Below, one piece after another: positions 1 through 6,655 of a DNA stretch of 7,321 nt (its first letter is position 1; each line of letters opens with the position of its first letter). The notes beneath the pieces were generated by a model. It did no database searches, was not told the origin of the DNA, and was given only the letters and a program-made list of their open reading frames with translations. The translations under genes and the position numbers were made by a program. This DNA comes from Clostridiales bacterium (GTDB lineage Bacteria > Bacillota > Clostridia > Oscillospirales > JAAYXM01): the NCBI GenBank assembly GCA_012515925.1, contig JAAYXM010000054.1, positions 1 to 7,321 of the forward strand. Direction: 5' to 3'.

Positions 1-18
1 AGAAAGCGATGCATTAAT

Positions 19-693
19 ATGAAAAAGCTCATAGTAATTGCGTTGATTGTTTCGATTATTAGCGGGTTCGCGGTTTTTAAGTTTGCCACAAACCTCAAAA
101 AGGATTACACGGTTAAGACAAAGCCCGTGGTTGTCGCCGTGGGAAGCATACCGAAAAACTCGCAGATAAAGCCCGAAATGCTGACAATCAGGGAGCTGCC
201 CGTTGAGTCGGTTCATAAGCTGTCGCTTGTAAGCGCAGATGAAGCGGTCGGGCGCATTGCCACCGAGAAAATAGAGGCGGGCGAGCAGGTGCTTAAGTCA
301 AGGCTGAGCGATTCGGAGAAGGCCGCCGCGGGCAATGAGCTGTCATTATCGGTAAAGCCCGATTACCGCGCGCTCACGATTAAGACCGACGAGATAAGCG
401 GCATCGGCGGATACATAAGACAAGGGGACAGAGTTGACATTGTAGCGATTATGGTTAACGAGAAGTTAGAGAGCAAGCCGCTACACTCGGTCATGGTCGC
501 GGAAAACGTGGAGGTCTTAAAGGTGGGCGGAAAATCCACCGGGGATTCGGGTACATATACGTCCGTCACGGTTTTAGCGCACGCAAACGACATATTAAAG
601 CTCAACTACGCGTTGTCCGAAGGGAAATACCGGCTGGTGCTGCGCTCGGTAATAGACGAAAAGAAAATCAGTCCTTCGCCGTATATGCCATAG
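19..693 (+). CDS. cpaB: Tad/Flp pilus assembly protein CpaB (RcpC-like, SAF domain)
   Basis: This 224-residue protein has one N-terminal membrane segment (about residues 3-24) after a short MKK start, so most of it should lie outside the membrane. An SAF-type domain follows at about residues 36-98 (VVVAVGSIPKNSQI, then EAVGRIATEKIEAGEQVL). A CpaB/RcpC C-terminal domain covers about residues 106-213 and includes ALTIKTDEISGIGGYIRQGD and a later VTVLAHANDILKLNYALSEG stretch. In diderm bacteria, CpaB/RcpC works with the outer-membrane secretin of the Tad apparatus. Monoderm Tad loci also carry it, and its role there is less clear. The ATG at 19 gives a good signal anchor. The ribosome site is weak (AGAAAG at the window edge) and the frame stays open upstream, so a slightly earlier start cannot be excluded. 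The gene lies 44 bases before cpaE in the same direction. Confidence 0.88.
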   Translation: MKKLIVIALIVSIISGFAVFKFATNLKKDYTVKTKPVVVAVGSIPKNSQIKPEMLTIRELPVESVHKLSLVSADEAVGRIATEKIEAGEQVLKSRLSDSEKAAAGNELSLSVKPDYRALTIKTDEISGIGGYIRQGDRVDIVAIMVNEKLESKPLHSVMVAENVEVLKVGGKSTGDSGTYTSVTVLAHANDILKLNYALSEGKYRLVLRSVIDEKKISPSPYMP

Positions 694-737
694 CCCGCCT
701 TACCCGTCTTAATGGGTATTATAAGGAGAATGAGATT

Positions 738-1889
738 ATGGAAAAGGTCAGGGTAATGATTATCGGCAACAACGACAACAGGATTTTTGAAATCAAAAAC
801 CTGTTGAACGATCAGGAGGTTGCGGTAGTCGGATTTGCGAAGCAAATGGATAACGCCTACGAGAAGGCGCTCGGACTCAAGCCGCAGGTAGTTATCCTGC
901 AATGCGACAGCGGTTCCGAGGAGTTTTTAGAGCTTGCAAACAGAATATATATAAAGATACCCGGGTGCGCCATCATCTGCGTATGCTCCGATGTAAACGT
1001 GGAAATGATTGAGAAGGCGATGCTCGCGGGCGTCCGCAAGGTTTTAGGCTTTCCGATTGACTCCGCCACGCTGTACGAGAATATCGAGCAGGCGTACAAT
1101 GTCGAAAAGTCAAGGCTTCTTAACACGGGCACCGTTGTCGGGGCGGGCATGCAGTCGCGTGTCGTTACCGTGTTCGGAGCCAAAGGCGGGGTAGGCAAAA
1201 CCACGATCGCGGTCAATACGGCGGTCGTGCTTGCCCAGAAGGGCAATAAGGTCGCGGTTATCGACACGGATTTGCAGTTCGGGGATGTAAACATATTCTT
1301 CGACATTGACACAAAGGACACGATAGCCGAGCTGTCCCAAGGCAGGGACGCCGCGGACATCGACGCGATAAAAAGGCTTACAGCTCTGCACTACTCGGGC
1401 GTCAGCGTGCTGTGCGCGCCGAAAAGCCCGGAATACGCCGAATACGTGTCGGCGAAAAATATCGAAACGATTATCAACACAATGCGACCGCACTTTGATT
1501 ACATAATAATCGACACCACGCCGCTTTTTAACGACGCCACGATGGTCGCGATAGAAAACTCGAATCTTGTTCTGCTTGTTTCGGGTATGGACATATCCAC
1601 GCTGCGCAATACGAAGACCAGCCTGAATATTCTGGAGTCGCTTCAGCAGCGCGACAAAACCGAGGTTGTGATAAATAAAATCTCAAACGGGATTATTTCG
1701 GTTAAGGATATCCAGCGCGTGCTTGATTTGCAGGTCAAAAACAAGATTTCACTCGATATTAAAACCGCGCTGACATGCCACAACAAGGGTGTTCCGATTG
1801 TAATAGACGCGCCGCGCACGGCAATCGCGCGCGAGCTTGCGCAGCTTGCCGACAGTATTGTAAATATCATTGACAGCAGGGTGAAATAA
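738..1889 (+). CDS. cpaE: Tad pilus localisation ATPase CpaE/TadZ (MinD/ParA-like)
   Basis: This 383-residue protein has two parts. Residues 4-120 have a response-regulator receiver fold pattern (VRVMIIGNNDN, PQVVILQCD, GVRKVLGFPI). Residues 141-380 form a MinD/ParA-type P-loop ATPase. The ATPase shows an intact deviant Walker A motif, KGGVGKTT (149-156), with both the signature lysine K149 and K154. It also has VIDTDLQFGD (174-183) and the switch II/Walker B region DYIIIDTTP (254-262). In the receiver part, the position expected to hold the phosphorylated Asp appears to be Gln55, the acidic pocket reads GNND, and the conserved Lys before Pro is Phe. It is therefore probably a non-phosphorylatable pseudo-receiver. 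TadZ/CpaE proteins mark the cell site where the pilus machine assembles. The start is supported by AAGGAG at 723-728, nine bases before the ATG. Confidence 0.92.
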   Translation: MEKVRVMIIGNNDNRIFEIKNLLNDQEVAVVGFAKQMDNAYEKALGLKPQVVILQCDSGSEEFLELANRIYIKIPGCAIICVCSDVNVEMIEKAMLAGVRKVLGFPIDSATLYENIEQAYNVEKSRLLNTGTVVGAGMQSRVVTVFGAKGGVGKTTIAVNTAVVLAQKGNKVAVIDTDLQFGDVNIFFDIDTKDTIAELSQGRDAADIDAIKRLTALHYSGVSVLCAPKSPEYAEYVSAKNIETIINTMRPHFDYIIIDTTPLFNDATMVAIENSNLVLLVSGMDISTLRNTKTSLNILESLQQRDKTEVVINKISNGIISVKDIQRVLDLQVKNKISLDIKTALTCHNKGVPIVIDAPRTAIARELAQLADSIVNIIDSRVK

Positions 1890-1903
1890 AGGGGTAAAAA
1901 ACC

Positions 1904-3247
1904 ATGGGGTTATTGGAGCGTATCGAACAAAGAAAACAGAGCCAGACGGACGAGGCGCCCGACGAATCAAAAAAGGCGGCCCGGTACGCTGACGCGTTTG
2001 AAAACTTGAAGAACCGTATTCACCAGGAAGCCATAAACGAAATAAACAAAGCCAATATTATTCCCGATAAAAGGGAAAACAACGATGATATTCAGAAAAT
2101 ACTCGACGAGATAATAGCCGTCGAGGCGGACGATTTAAACCGCGCCGACCGTTTCAGGATAATGGAGGAGGTCCTGAACGAAATAACCGGCTACGGCCCC
2201 CTCGAGGTGCTGCTCAAGGACCCCGCCGTATCCGAGATAATGGTCAACGGACCCCATAAGGTATTTATAGAAAAACAGGGCAAAATCCAGTTGTCCGACG
2301 TTTGCTTTAAGGATAACGAGCATGTGATGAACATAATCGACAGGATTGTGTCAACCGTCGGCCGGCATGTTGACGAGTCAAGCCCGATGGTGGACGCGCG
2401 CTTAAGCGACGGCTCGCGCGTCAATGTGATAATACCGCCGCTGTCGCTTGTGGGCCCGGTCATAACCATACGGAAATTCTCAAAAAAACCTATTACCGTT
2501 GAGCAGCTTCTGAATTTCGGCTCGCTGTCGCAGAAAATGGTTTCGTTTCTTGAGGCCTGCGTCAAGGGCAAGCTTAACATAATCGTTTCGGGCGGTACGG
2601 GCAGCGGCAAGACAACGCTGCTTAACGTCCTGTCGAGCTTCATACCGGACAACGAACGAATAATAACGATTGAAGACGCGGCGGAGCTGCAGCTGCTCCA
2701 GGAGCATGTGATTACGCTTGAAAGCCGTCCCGCCAACCTGGAGGGCAAGGGGCAGATTTCGATACGCCAGCTTGTCAAAAACGCGCTGCGAATGAGACCG
2801 GACAGGATTATAGTAGGCGAGGTGCGCTCCGCCGAAACCATCGACATGCTCCAGGCCATGAATACGGGACACGACGGGTCACTTACGACGATTCACGCGA
2901 ACTCCCCCCGTGACGCGGTTTCAAGGATAGAGACTATGATACTTATGTCCGGAATGGAGCTTCCGCTCAGGGCAATCAGAGACCAGGCGACCTCCGCCAT
3001 TGATATAATTATTCAGCAGTCAAGACTGCGTGACGGTACCCGAAAGGTAATAAATATTACGGAAGTGGTCGGCATGGAAGGCGATGTAATAGTCATGCAG
3101 GACCTGTTCAATTTCGAGACCACAGGCCAGCTTGACGCCACGGGGAAATTCAAAGGTGTGTTCAGGAGCTCGGGCGTCCGCCCGCACTGTCTGGAAAAGA
3201 TTATACACAACGGGGTTATGGTCAACGACGATTGGTTTATCGATTAG
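1904..3247 (+). CDS. cpaF: Tad pilus secretion ATPase CpaF/TadA
   Basis: This 447-residue cytoplasmic ATPase belongs to the GspE/VirB11 family, CpaF/TadA branch. Residues 1-85 are charged and variable. The N-terminal domain then runs through ITGYGPLEVLL (94-104), EIMVNGP (111-117) and the DARLSDGSRVNVIIPP region (164-179). The catalytic core shows all expected motifs: Walker A GGTGSGKTT (230-238), Asp box TIEDAAELQL (255-264), Walker B RIIVGEVR (301-308) and His box GHDGSLTTIHANS (322-334). Length and motif order are normal and nothing appears broken. It should form a hexamer at the membrane and power pilus subunit assembly through TadB/TadC. It is the only secretion ATPase in the window. The start at 1904 follows AAAGGGG (1888-1894) and lies 14 bases after cpaE. 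Confidence 0.95.
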   Translation: MGLLERIEQRKQSQTDEAPDESKKAARYADAFENLKNRIHQEAINEINKANIIPDKRENNDDIQKILDEIIAVEADDLNRADRFRIMEEVLNEITGYGPLEVLLKDPAVSEIMVNGPHKVFIEKQGKIQLSDVCFKDNEHVMNIIDRIVSTVGRHVDESSPMVDARLSDGSRVNVIIPPLSLVGPVITIRKFSKKPITVEQLLNFGSLSQKMVSFLEACVKGKLNIIVSGGTGSGKTTLLNVLSSFIPDNERIITIEDAAELQLLQEHVITLESRPANLEGKGQISIRQLVKNALRMRPDRIIVGEVRSAETIDMLQAMNTGHDGSLTTIHANSPRDAVSRIETMILMSGMELPLRAIRDQATSAIDIIIQQSRLRDGTRKVINITEVVGMEGDVIVMQDLFNFETTGQLDATGKFKGVFRSSGVRPHCLEKIIHNGVMVNDDWFID

Positions 3248-3250
3248 TTC

Positions 3251-3260
3251 GGGAAAGGTG
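3251..3260 (+). promoter_or_regulatory. Ribosome binding site for tadB
   Basis: The sequence GGGAAAGGTG ends six bases before the ATG at 3267. This supports 3267 as the start of tadB. The frame is open further upstream, to 3132 inside cpaF, but that start would give an unrelated basic extension before the membrane segment. Confidence 0.6.
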
Positions 3261-3266
3261 CGTCGG

Positions 3267-4205
3267 ATGGATACGTTAATCATGGTATTTCTCGTAACCT
3301 GCGCGTTGTTTTTAATCGTACTGTGCGTGCTTTTTGCGCTAAACAAAAACAAGATACGGGTCATGCGCCGGATAAACGCGATAACGAATACTGCCGGTAA
3401 GGAAACGGAAACCGCAAAGAGGGTTGCGCGAAGGCGCGCGCGCGAAGATACGAAAATAAAGTTTCTTATAAAGCTTTCTAACGAGATTTCGATGTCGGGT
3501 CTTTTGATTAAACCCTCGGAATTTCTGACATTCTGGATAATCACGACGCTGGTGCCGTCAAGCTTTCTGCTCGCTACAAGCGGGAATATCATAGTCGCGG
3601 TCGGCGCGCTTTGTATCGGCGTCATGCTGCCGCCACTCTATATAAATTTTAAAAGGGCAAAGCGGGTGGAGTTGTTCGAGCAGCAGCTTGTGGACGCTCT
3701 GGGCATAATCTGCAACTCCTTGCGCGCGGGGCTTACGTTCCAGCAGGCGATGGCCAGCATCTCAAACGAGATGCCCGAGCCGATTTCAAAGGAATTCGGG
3801 CGTGTTCTCAAGGAGATTAAGCTTGGGAGCTCAATCGAAAAATCCCTTACGAACCTCTCGGAAAAAATCAACAGCAAGAACTTTATGCTGATTGTTTCGG
3901 CCATACTGATACAGCGGCAGACGGGCGGCAACCTGTCGGATATTCTCGCGAATATCGCCGATACGATTAAGGAAAGGTTTGCGTTAAAAAGGGAGCTTAA
4001 GGTGCTGACCACTACCGGAAGAACCTCGGGAATGGTCGTCGGGTTTATGCCGATTGGGATTTTATTATTATTCATGCTTATCAATCCGGACTATGTGATG
4101 GTGTTTTTTAAAACACAGGTCGGCGTTGTCATGCTTATCGCGGCGGCGGCTCTCGAAACCATAGGCTTTTTGATTATCAGAAAAATAGTCAACATCAAAA
4201 TGTGA
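3267..4205 (+). CDS. tadB: Tad pilus inner-membrane platform protein TadB (type II secretion F domain)
   Basis: The protein has 312 residues from the ATG at 3267. The expected TadB layout is visible: an N-terminal membrane helix (about 4-25), a basic cytoplasmic stretch (28-65, with RRRARE at 55-60), two membrane segments (about 87-125), a cytoplasmic T2SSF domain (about 138-250) and two C-terminal helices (about 254-274 and 284-304). The T2SSF domain contains FEQQLVDALGIICNSLRAGL (137-156), LKEIKLGSSIEKSL (181-194) and ILIQRQTGGNLSDIL (213-227), the last being the typical conserved stretch. TadB pairs with TadC to form the platform on which the CpaF ATPase acts. It lies 19 bases after cpaF, and its TGA stop sits against the tadC ribosome site. 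Length and architecture are ordinary for the family. Confidence 0.92.
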   Translation: MDTLIMVFLVTCALFLIVLCVLFALNKNKIRVMRRINAITNTAGKETETAKRVARRRAREDTKIKFLIKLSNEISMSGLLIKPSEFLTFWIITTLVPSSFLLATSGNIIVAVGALCIGVMLPPLYINFKRAKRVELFEQQLVDALGIICNSLRAGLTFQQAMASISNEMPEPISKEFGRVLKEIKLGSSIEKSLTNLSEKINSKNFMLIVSAILIQRQTGGNLSDILANIADTIKERFALKRELKVLTTTGRTSGMVVGFMPIGILLLFMLINPDYVMVFFKTQVGVVMLIAAAALETIGFLIIRKIVNIKM

Positions 4206-4211
4206 GGAGGG
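4205..4211 (+). promoter_or_regulatory. Strong ribosome binding site for tadC, abutting the tadB stop
   Basis: AGGAGGG lies five bases before the ATG at 4217 and begins on the last base of the tadB stop codon. It fixes the tadC start at 4217. The alternative in-frame GTG at 4202 would put this site inside the coding region. The tight junction suggests translational coupling of the two platform proteins. Confidence 0.8.
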
Positions 4212-4216
4212 TTAAT

Positions 4217-5137
4217 ATGCCTTTTCTGGTGATTAGCTCGTCCATATTGATTTATGTGCTTTTAATTATAATATTCTACCCGTTCGCGAAAAAATCGGAC
4301 TTAAAGCGCAGAAGGCTGAATATGATTAAGGGACAGAACATGGCGCTTTTTGACGAGGAGTTCGAGGAACCGTTTATCAAGCGCGTGATATTTCCGTTTT
4401 TTACGGGCATTTTAAAAGGGATATCCAATCTTCTGCCTAAAAGCAAGGGCAAAAAAAACAAGTCGCAGAAGCTTGAGCGCAGCTTAAGACTCGCGGGCTT
4501 CGGCATTACCGCCGGCGAGTATAACGCGGCGAGGCTTATGATTACCGGCGGTGTGCTGCTGTTCTGTCTTGCTTTGAATATGTTTATTCATTTAGATTCT
4601 GCGTTGGAAATACTGATTTTGATTGTTCTGACGGCTTTATCCGTGATAGTTCCGAATCTGTATCTGGGATTCAGGATAAAAAAGCGTCAGGCGGAGATAA
4701 GCGGCCAGCTGCCGGACGTTCTGGATTTAATCTGCGTGTCAATGGAGGCGGGGCTCGGCTTTGACGCGGCGCTTGTCAGAATCGGCGAACGCTTAAAAGG
4801 CCTTCTGGTCTCCGAGCTGAACACGGTACACTCCGAAATCAAGCTCGGCAAACCGCGCAGGGAAGCGCTGCGGAGCATGTCCGAGAGAAACAGCGTCGAG
4901 GAGCTTTCGACGTTCATCGGTTCGATAATCCAGGCGGAGCAGTTGGGTATACCCATTAACAACGTGCTTAAGACACAGGCGAAGGAAATCCGTGAGAAAA
5001 GACGCAAGGAGTCGCAGGCAAAGGCGATGAAGGCGCCCGTTAAAATGATGCTGCCGCTCGTTATGTTCATTTTCCCGGTTTTGTTTATTATCCTGCTCGG
5101 ACCGACGATTATCGACCTTATAGACCAATTCGGATAA
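4217..5137 (+). CDS. tadC: Tad pilus inner-membrane platform protein TadC (type II secretion F domain)
   Basis: The protein has 306 residues from the ATG at 4217. An N-terminal helix (about 3-23) is followed by a long cytoplasmic linker with a lysine-rich stretch (75-85). Two membrane segments follow (about 106-125 and 129-152), then the T2SSF domain (about 163-275), and a final hydrophobic helix (about 277-300). The T2SSF signature is clear: QLPDVLDLICVSMEAGLGFD (164-183), LNTVHSEIKLGKPRREALRS (201-220) and FIGSIIQAEQLGIPINNVLK (233-252). This last form, with AEQLG, is typical of TadC as opposed to TadB. With TadB it forms the membrane platform of the pilus machine. A run of eight A bases lies at 4451-4458 within the lysine-rich linker, and the frame continues normally through it. 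The DUF192 gene begins nine bases after the stop. Confidence 0.92.
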   Translation: MPFLVISSSILIYVLLIIIFYPFAKKSDLKRRRLNMIKGQNMALFDEEFEEPFIKRVIFPFFTGILKGISNLLPKSKGKKNKSQKLERSLRLAGFGITAGEYNAARLMITGGVLLFCLALNMFIHLDSALEILILIVLTALSVIVPNLYLGFRIKKRQAEISGQLPDVLDLICVSMEAGLGFDAALVRIGERLKGLLVSELNTVHSEIKLGKPRREALRSMSERNSVEELSTFIGSIIQAEQLGIPINNVLKTQAKEIREKRRKESQAKAMKAPVKMMLPLVMFIFPVLFIILLGPTIIDLIDQFG

Positions 5138-5146
5138 GAGGTAAAT

Positions 5147-5491
5147 ATGCGCGATTGTGAGATATATGATTTAAACGGCATTGCGATATGCAGGGCAAAG
5201 GTTGCCGAAAGGTTTAAAGAAAGGCTTGTCGGCCTTTTAAGACATAAGGAGCTTGAACCGGGGCGGGGGCTGCTGCTTCGCGGCTGCAGTCAGGTTCACA
5301 CGTTCGGAATGAGGTTTACGATAGACGTGGTTTTTATTTCTAAGGACCTGAATATACTTGAGATAGAGCGCTCCTTAAAGCCCGGCCGCGTAAGCCGGTA
5401 TGTGAAAGGAGCATACTGGGCGCTTGAACTGGGCTCCGGCGCCGCGGAAAACCTGAGAACAAACGACGCGATTGTATTAAACATGCTATAG
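5147..5491 (+). CDS. DUF192 family protein in Tad operon
   Basis: This is a 114-residue protein without signal peptide or membrane helix, so probably cytoplasmic. It matches the DUF192 pattern over nearly its whole length: ERLVGLLRHKELEPGRGLLL (25-44), the core VHTFGMRFTIDVVFI (50-64), SLKPGRVSRYV (76-86), and a C-terminal ALELGSGAAENL (92-103) ahead of DAIVL. The biochemical function of DUF192 is not established. Many family members are secreted or lipid-anchored, but this one is not. The gene sits nine bases after tadC and 14 before the coiled-coil gene, so it is almost certainly cotranscribed with the pilus genes. From memory, DUF192 genes occur beside tad genes in several Gram-positive lineages, which would suggest an accessory role; that association needs a neighbourhood survey. 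AAGAGGT at 5136-5142 supports the start. Confidence 0.85.
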   Translation: MRDCEIYDLNGIAICRAKVAERFKERLVGLLRHKELEPGRGLLLRGCSQVHTFGMRFTIDVVFISKDLNILEIERSLKPGRVSRYVKGAYWALELGSGAAENLRTNDAIVLNML

Positions 5492-5505
5492 GGGGGTATA
5501 AGTCA

Positions 5506-6480
5506 ATGGCGGAAAAGCAGCTGACTATCAACGAGCTTCGCGCGGGGAAAACGCGCGATACGGTAAGCTTCGCCAAAAGCGTATTCGGCGGGTATTCCGT
5601 TAAAGAGGTTACCGAGTATATAAAAACGCTCAGGGAAAGCCTGCATACCGCGGAGGCCTCGTTCAAGGCGCGGCTCGAGGAGTATTCCGCGATGACGGCG
5701 ATGCTTACGCAGGAGCGCGATAAGTATAAAAGCCTGCTCGCCGAGAGCGAAAGCAGGAACACCGAGCTCAGCAATAAAGCGGGCGAGCTGATTCACGAGC
5801 TTGAAACGCTGCGTGAAAGCGTCAGCGAGCTTTCCGAATCTTCGGCGGACGAAGAAGAGATTAAGCGGATTATCGAAGAAAATAATAAGTATAAAGAAAT
5901 GCTCGAAGAGTATGAGCGTTATTCGGAGGAAAACGCCATGCTCAGAAATCAGGTTAGCACGCTCGCGCTTACAGTAGATGACTTGAATAAAAAGCTTGAC
6001 GAATACTCGGAAAACCGGGTCCCGAAGGAGCAGTACGATATAATCGCGTCTGAAAACGAGCTGATTAAGCAAAAGTTTGACGAGATCGCGACCGAGATGA
6101 GCGTTTTGCATGCCGAAAAAAACATACTTTCGGAAAACAACGACCGGTTAAAGGAAAGCCTCGCCCGGGCAAATGACAGGATTCGCGAACTTCTCGATAT
6201 AAACACAAAGACAAAGCTCAAAGCGAGAAAGATTATGGCGGAGTACCAGAGCAAGGCTTACGAGTGCGGCCAGAATCATAAACGGAATATTGAGCAGCTC
6301 TCCGATAACATCAAAAACGCGCTAAGTATTCTGCAATACGAGCAAAACGATATTTTGAAGCTCGTGGGACCGGATTTTGACGAGCTTGAGATTGATATGT
6401 CCGAAACCGACGAGGTTTTCCGGGATACGCGGACAGACTCATATGATACGTCATCACAGGATAATGACGAGGATTTTTAA
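5506..6480 (+). CDS. DivIVA-like coiled-coil protein, last gene of the Tad operon
   Basis: This 324-residue, highly charged protein has no membrane helix. Residues 22-60 resemble the DivIVA/GpsB N-terminal lipid-binding domain: FAKSVFGGYSVKEVTEYI (22-39) lines up with the DivIVA pattern F-x-K-S-x-x-G-Y-x-x-x-E-V-x-E-F-L, with one extra residue in the loop. In that loop Phe27 could be the membrane-inserting residue. Long coiled coil follows, about 40-110 and 115-232, broken near an acidic patch at 114-118. A basic helical stretch (235-262) comes next. The tail from 290 to 324 is very acidic (15 Asp/Glu in 35 residues) and probably disordered. DivIVA proteins bind curved membrane at poles and septa and recruit partners. 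A role in placing the pilus machine is my inference from position. GGGGGGT at 5491-5497 precedes the ATG by eight bases. The general class is clear; the exact function is unknown. Confidence 0.75.
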   Translation: MAEKQLTINELRAGKTRDTVSFAKSVFGGYSVKEVTEYIKTLRESLHTAEASFKARLEEYSAMTAMLTQERDKYKSLLAESESRNTELSNKAGELIHELETLRESVSELSESSADEEEIKRIIEENNKYKEMLEEYERYSEENAMLRNQVSTLALTVDDLNKKLDEYSENRVPKEQYDIIASENELIKQKFDEIATEMSVLHAEKNILSENNDRLKESLARANDRIRELLDINTKTKLKARKIMAEYQSKAYECGQNHKRNIEQLSDNIKNALSILQYEQNDILKLVGPDFDELEIDMSETDEVFRDTRTDSYDTSSQDNDEDF

Positions 6481-6547
6481 CGCGACATCCTGTATACTCA
6501 AAGGGCGGGGACATATAATGACAGATATACTCTCTTCATAATATAAA

Positions 6548-6590
6548 GCGTGTGCCGCGGGAGGAAGTTAACTCCGTCCGCGGCACACGC
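6548..6590. terminator. Probable bidirectional terminator between convergent transcripts
   Basis: A perfect 13-bp inverted repeat (GCGTGTGCCGCGG at 6548-6560, its complement at 6578-6590) encloses a 17-base loop; 11 of the 13 pairs are G:C. The stem starts 67 bases after the coiled-coil gene stop and lies 65 bases from the uppP stop. The T tract on the + side is weak (ACTTTGTT). On the - side it is better (TTTATATTAT). It therefore probably ends both transcripts, and looks more canonical for uppP. Confidence 0.75.
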
Positions 6591-6602
6591 ACTTTGTTGA
6601 TA

Positions 6603-6623
6603 GACACCAGACACCAGACAACA
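6603..6623. repeat. Three-copy 7-base tandem repeat
   Basis: Two exact copies of GACACCA are followed by a third with one change (GACAACA). The repeat sits in the intergenic space between the hairpin and the uppP stop. It is too short to assign a function. It could be a fragment of a dispersed intergenic repeat or simple slippage. Confidence 0.6.
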
Positions 6624-6655
6624 GCAGGCGAGAGAAACGGGGATTGCGTCAGGGG

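Noticed and set aside
701..718. Small inverted repeat (TACCC / GGGTA) between cpaB and cpaE
   Set aside because: Only five pairs with an eight-base loop and no T tract. It is too weak to call a terminator or attenuator within the operon.
857..1493. Open frames on the - strand opposite cpaE
   Set aside because: They are antisense to the P-loop ATPase frame, overlap each other in different frames, and show no domain or ribosome site of their own.
2191..2859. Long open frame on the - strand (222 codons) opposite cpaF
   Set aside because: It lies entirely antisense to the strongly supported cpaF frame with its Walker and His boxes. The translation is Ser/Leu/Ile-rich low-complexity sequence with no recognisable domain, as expected for a shadow frame.
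3132..3266. Upstream in-frame extension of tadB into cpaF
   Set aside because: It would overlap cpaF by 116 bases and add a basic, non-homologous stretch ahead of the membrane helix. The ATG at 3267 has a ribosome site and gives the usual TadB N-terminus.
4202..4216. GTG start for tadC at 4202
   Set aside because: The AGGAGGG ribosome site would lie inside the coding region. The ATG at 4217 sits at ideal distance from it and begins directly with the hydrophobic helix.
4451..4458. Run of eight A bases in tadC as a possible phase-variation or slippage site
   Set aside because: It encodes lysines in a lysine-rich linker, the frame is intact through it, and eight A is short for a contingency locus. 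No second frame with a meaningful product follows.
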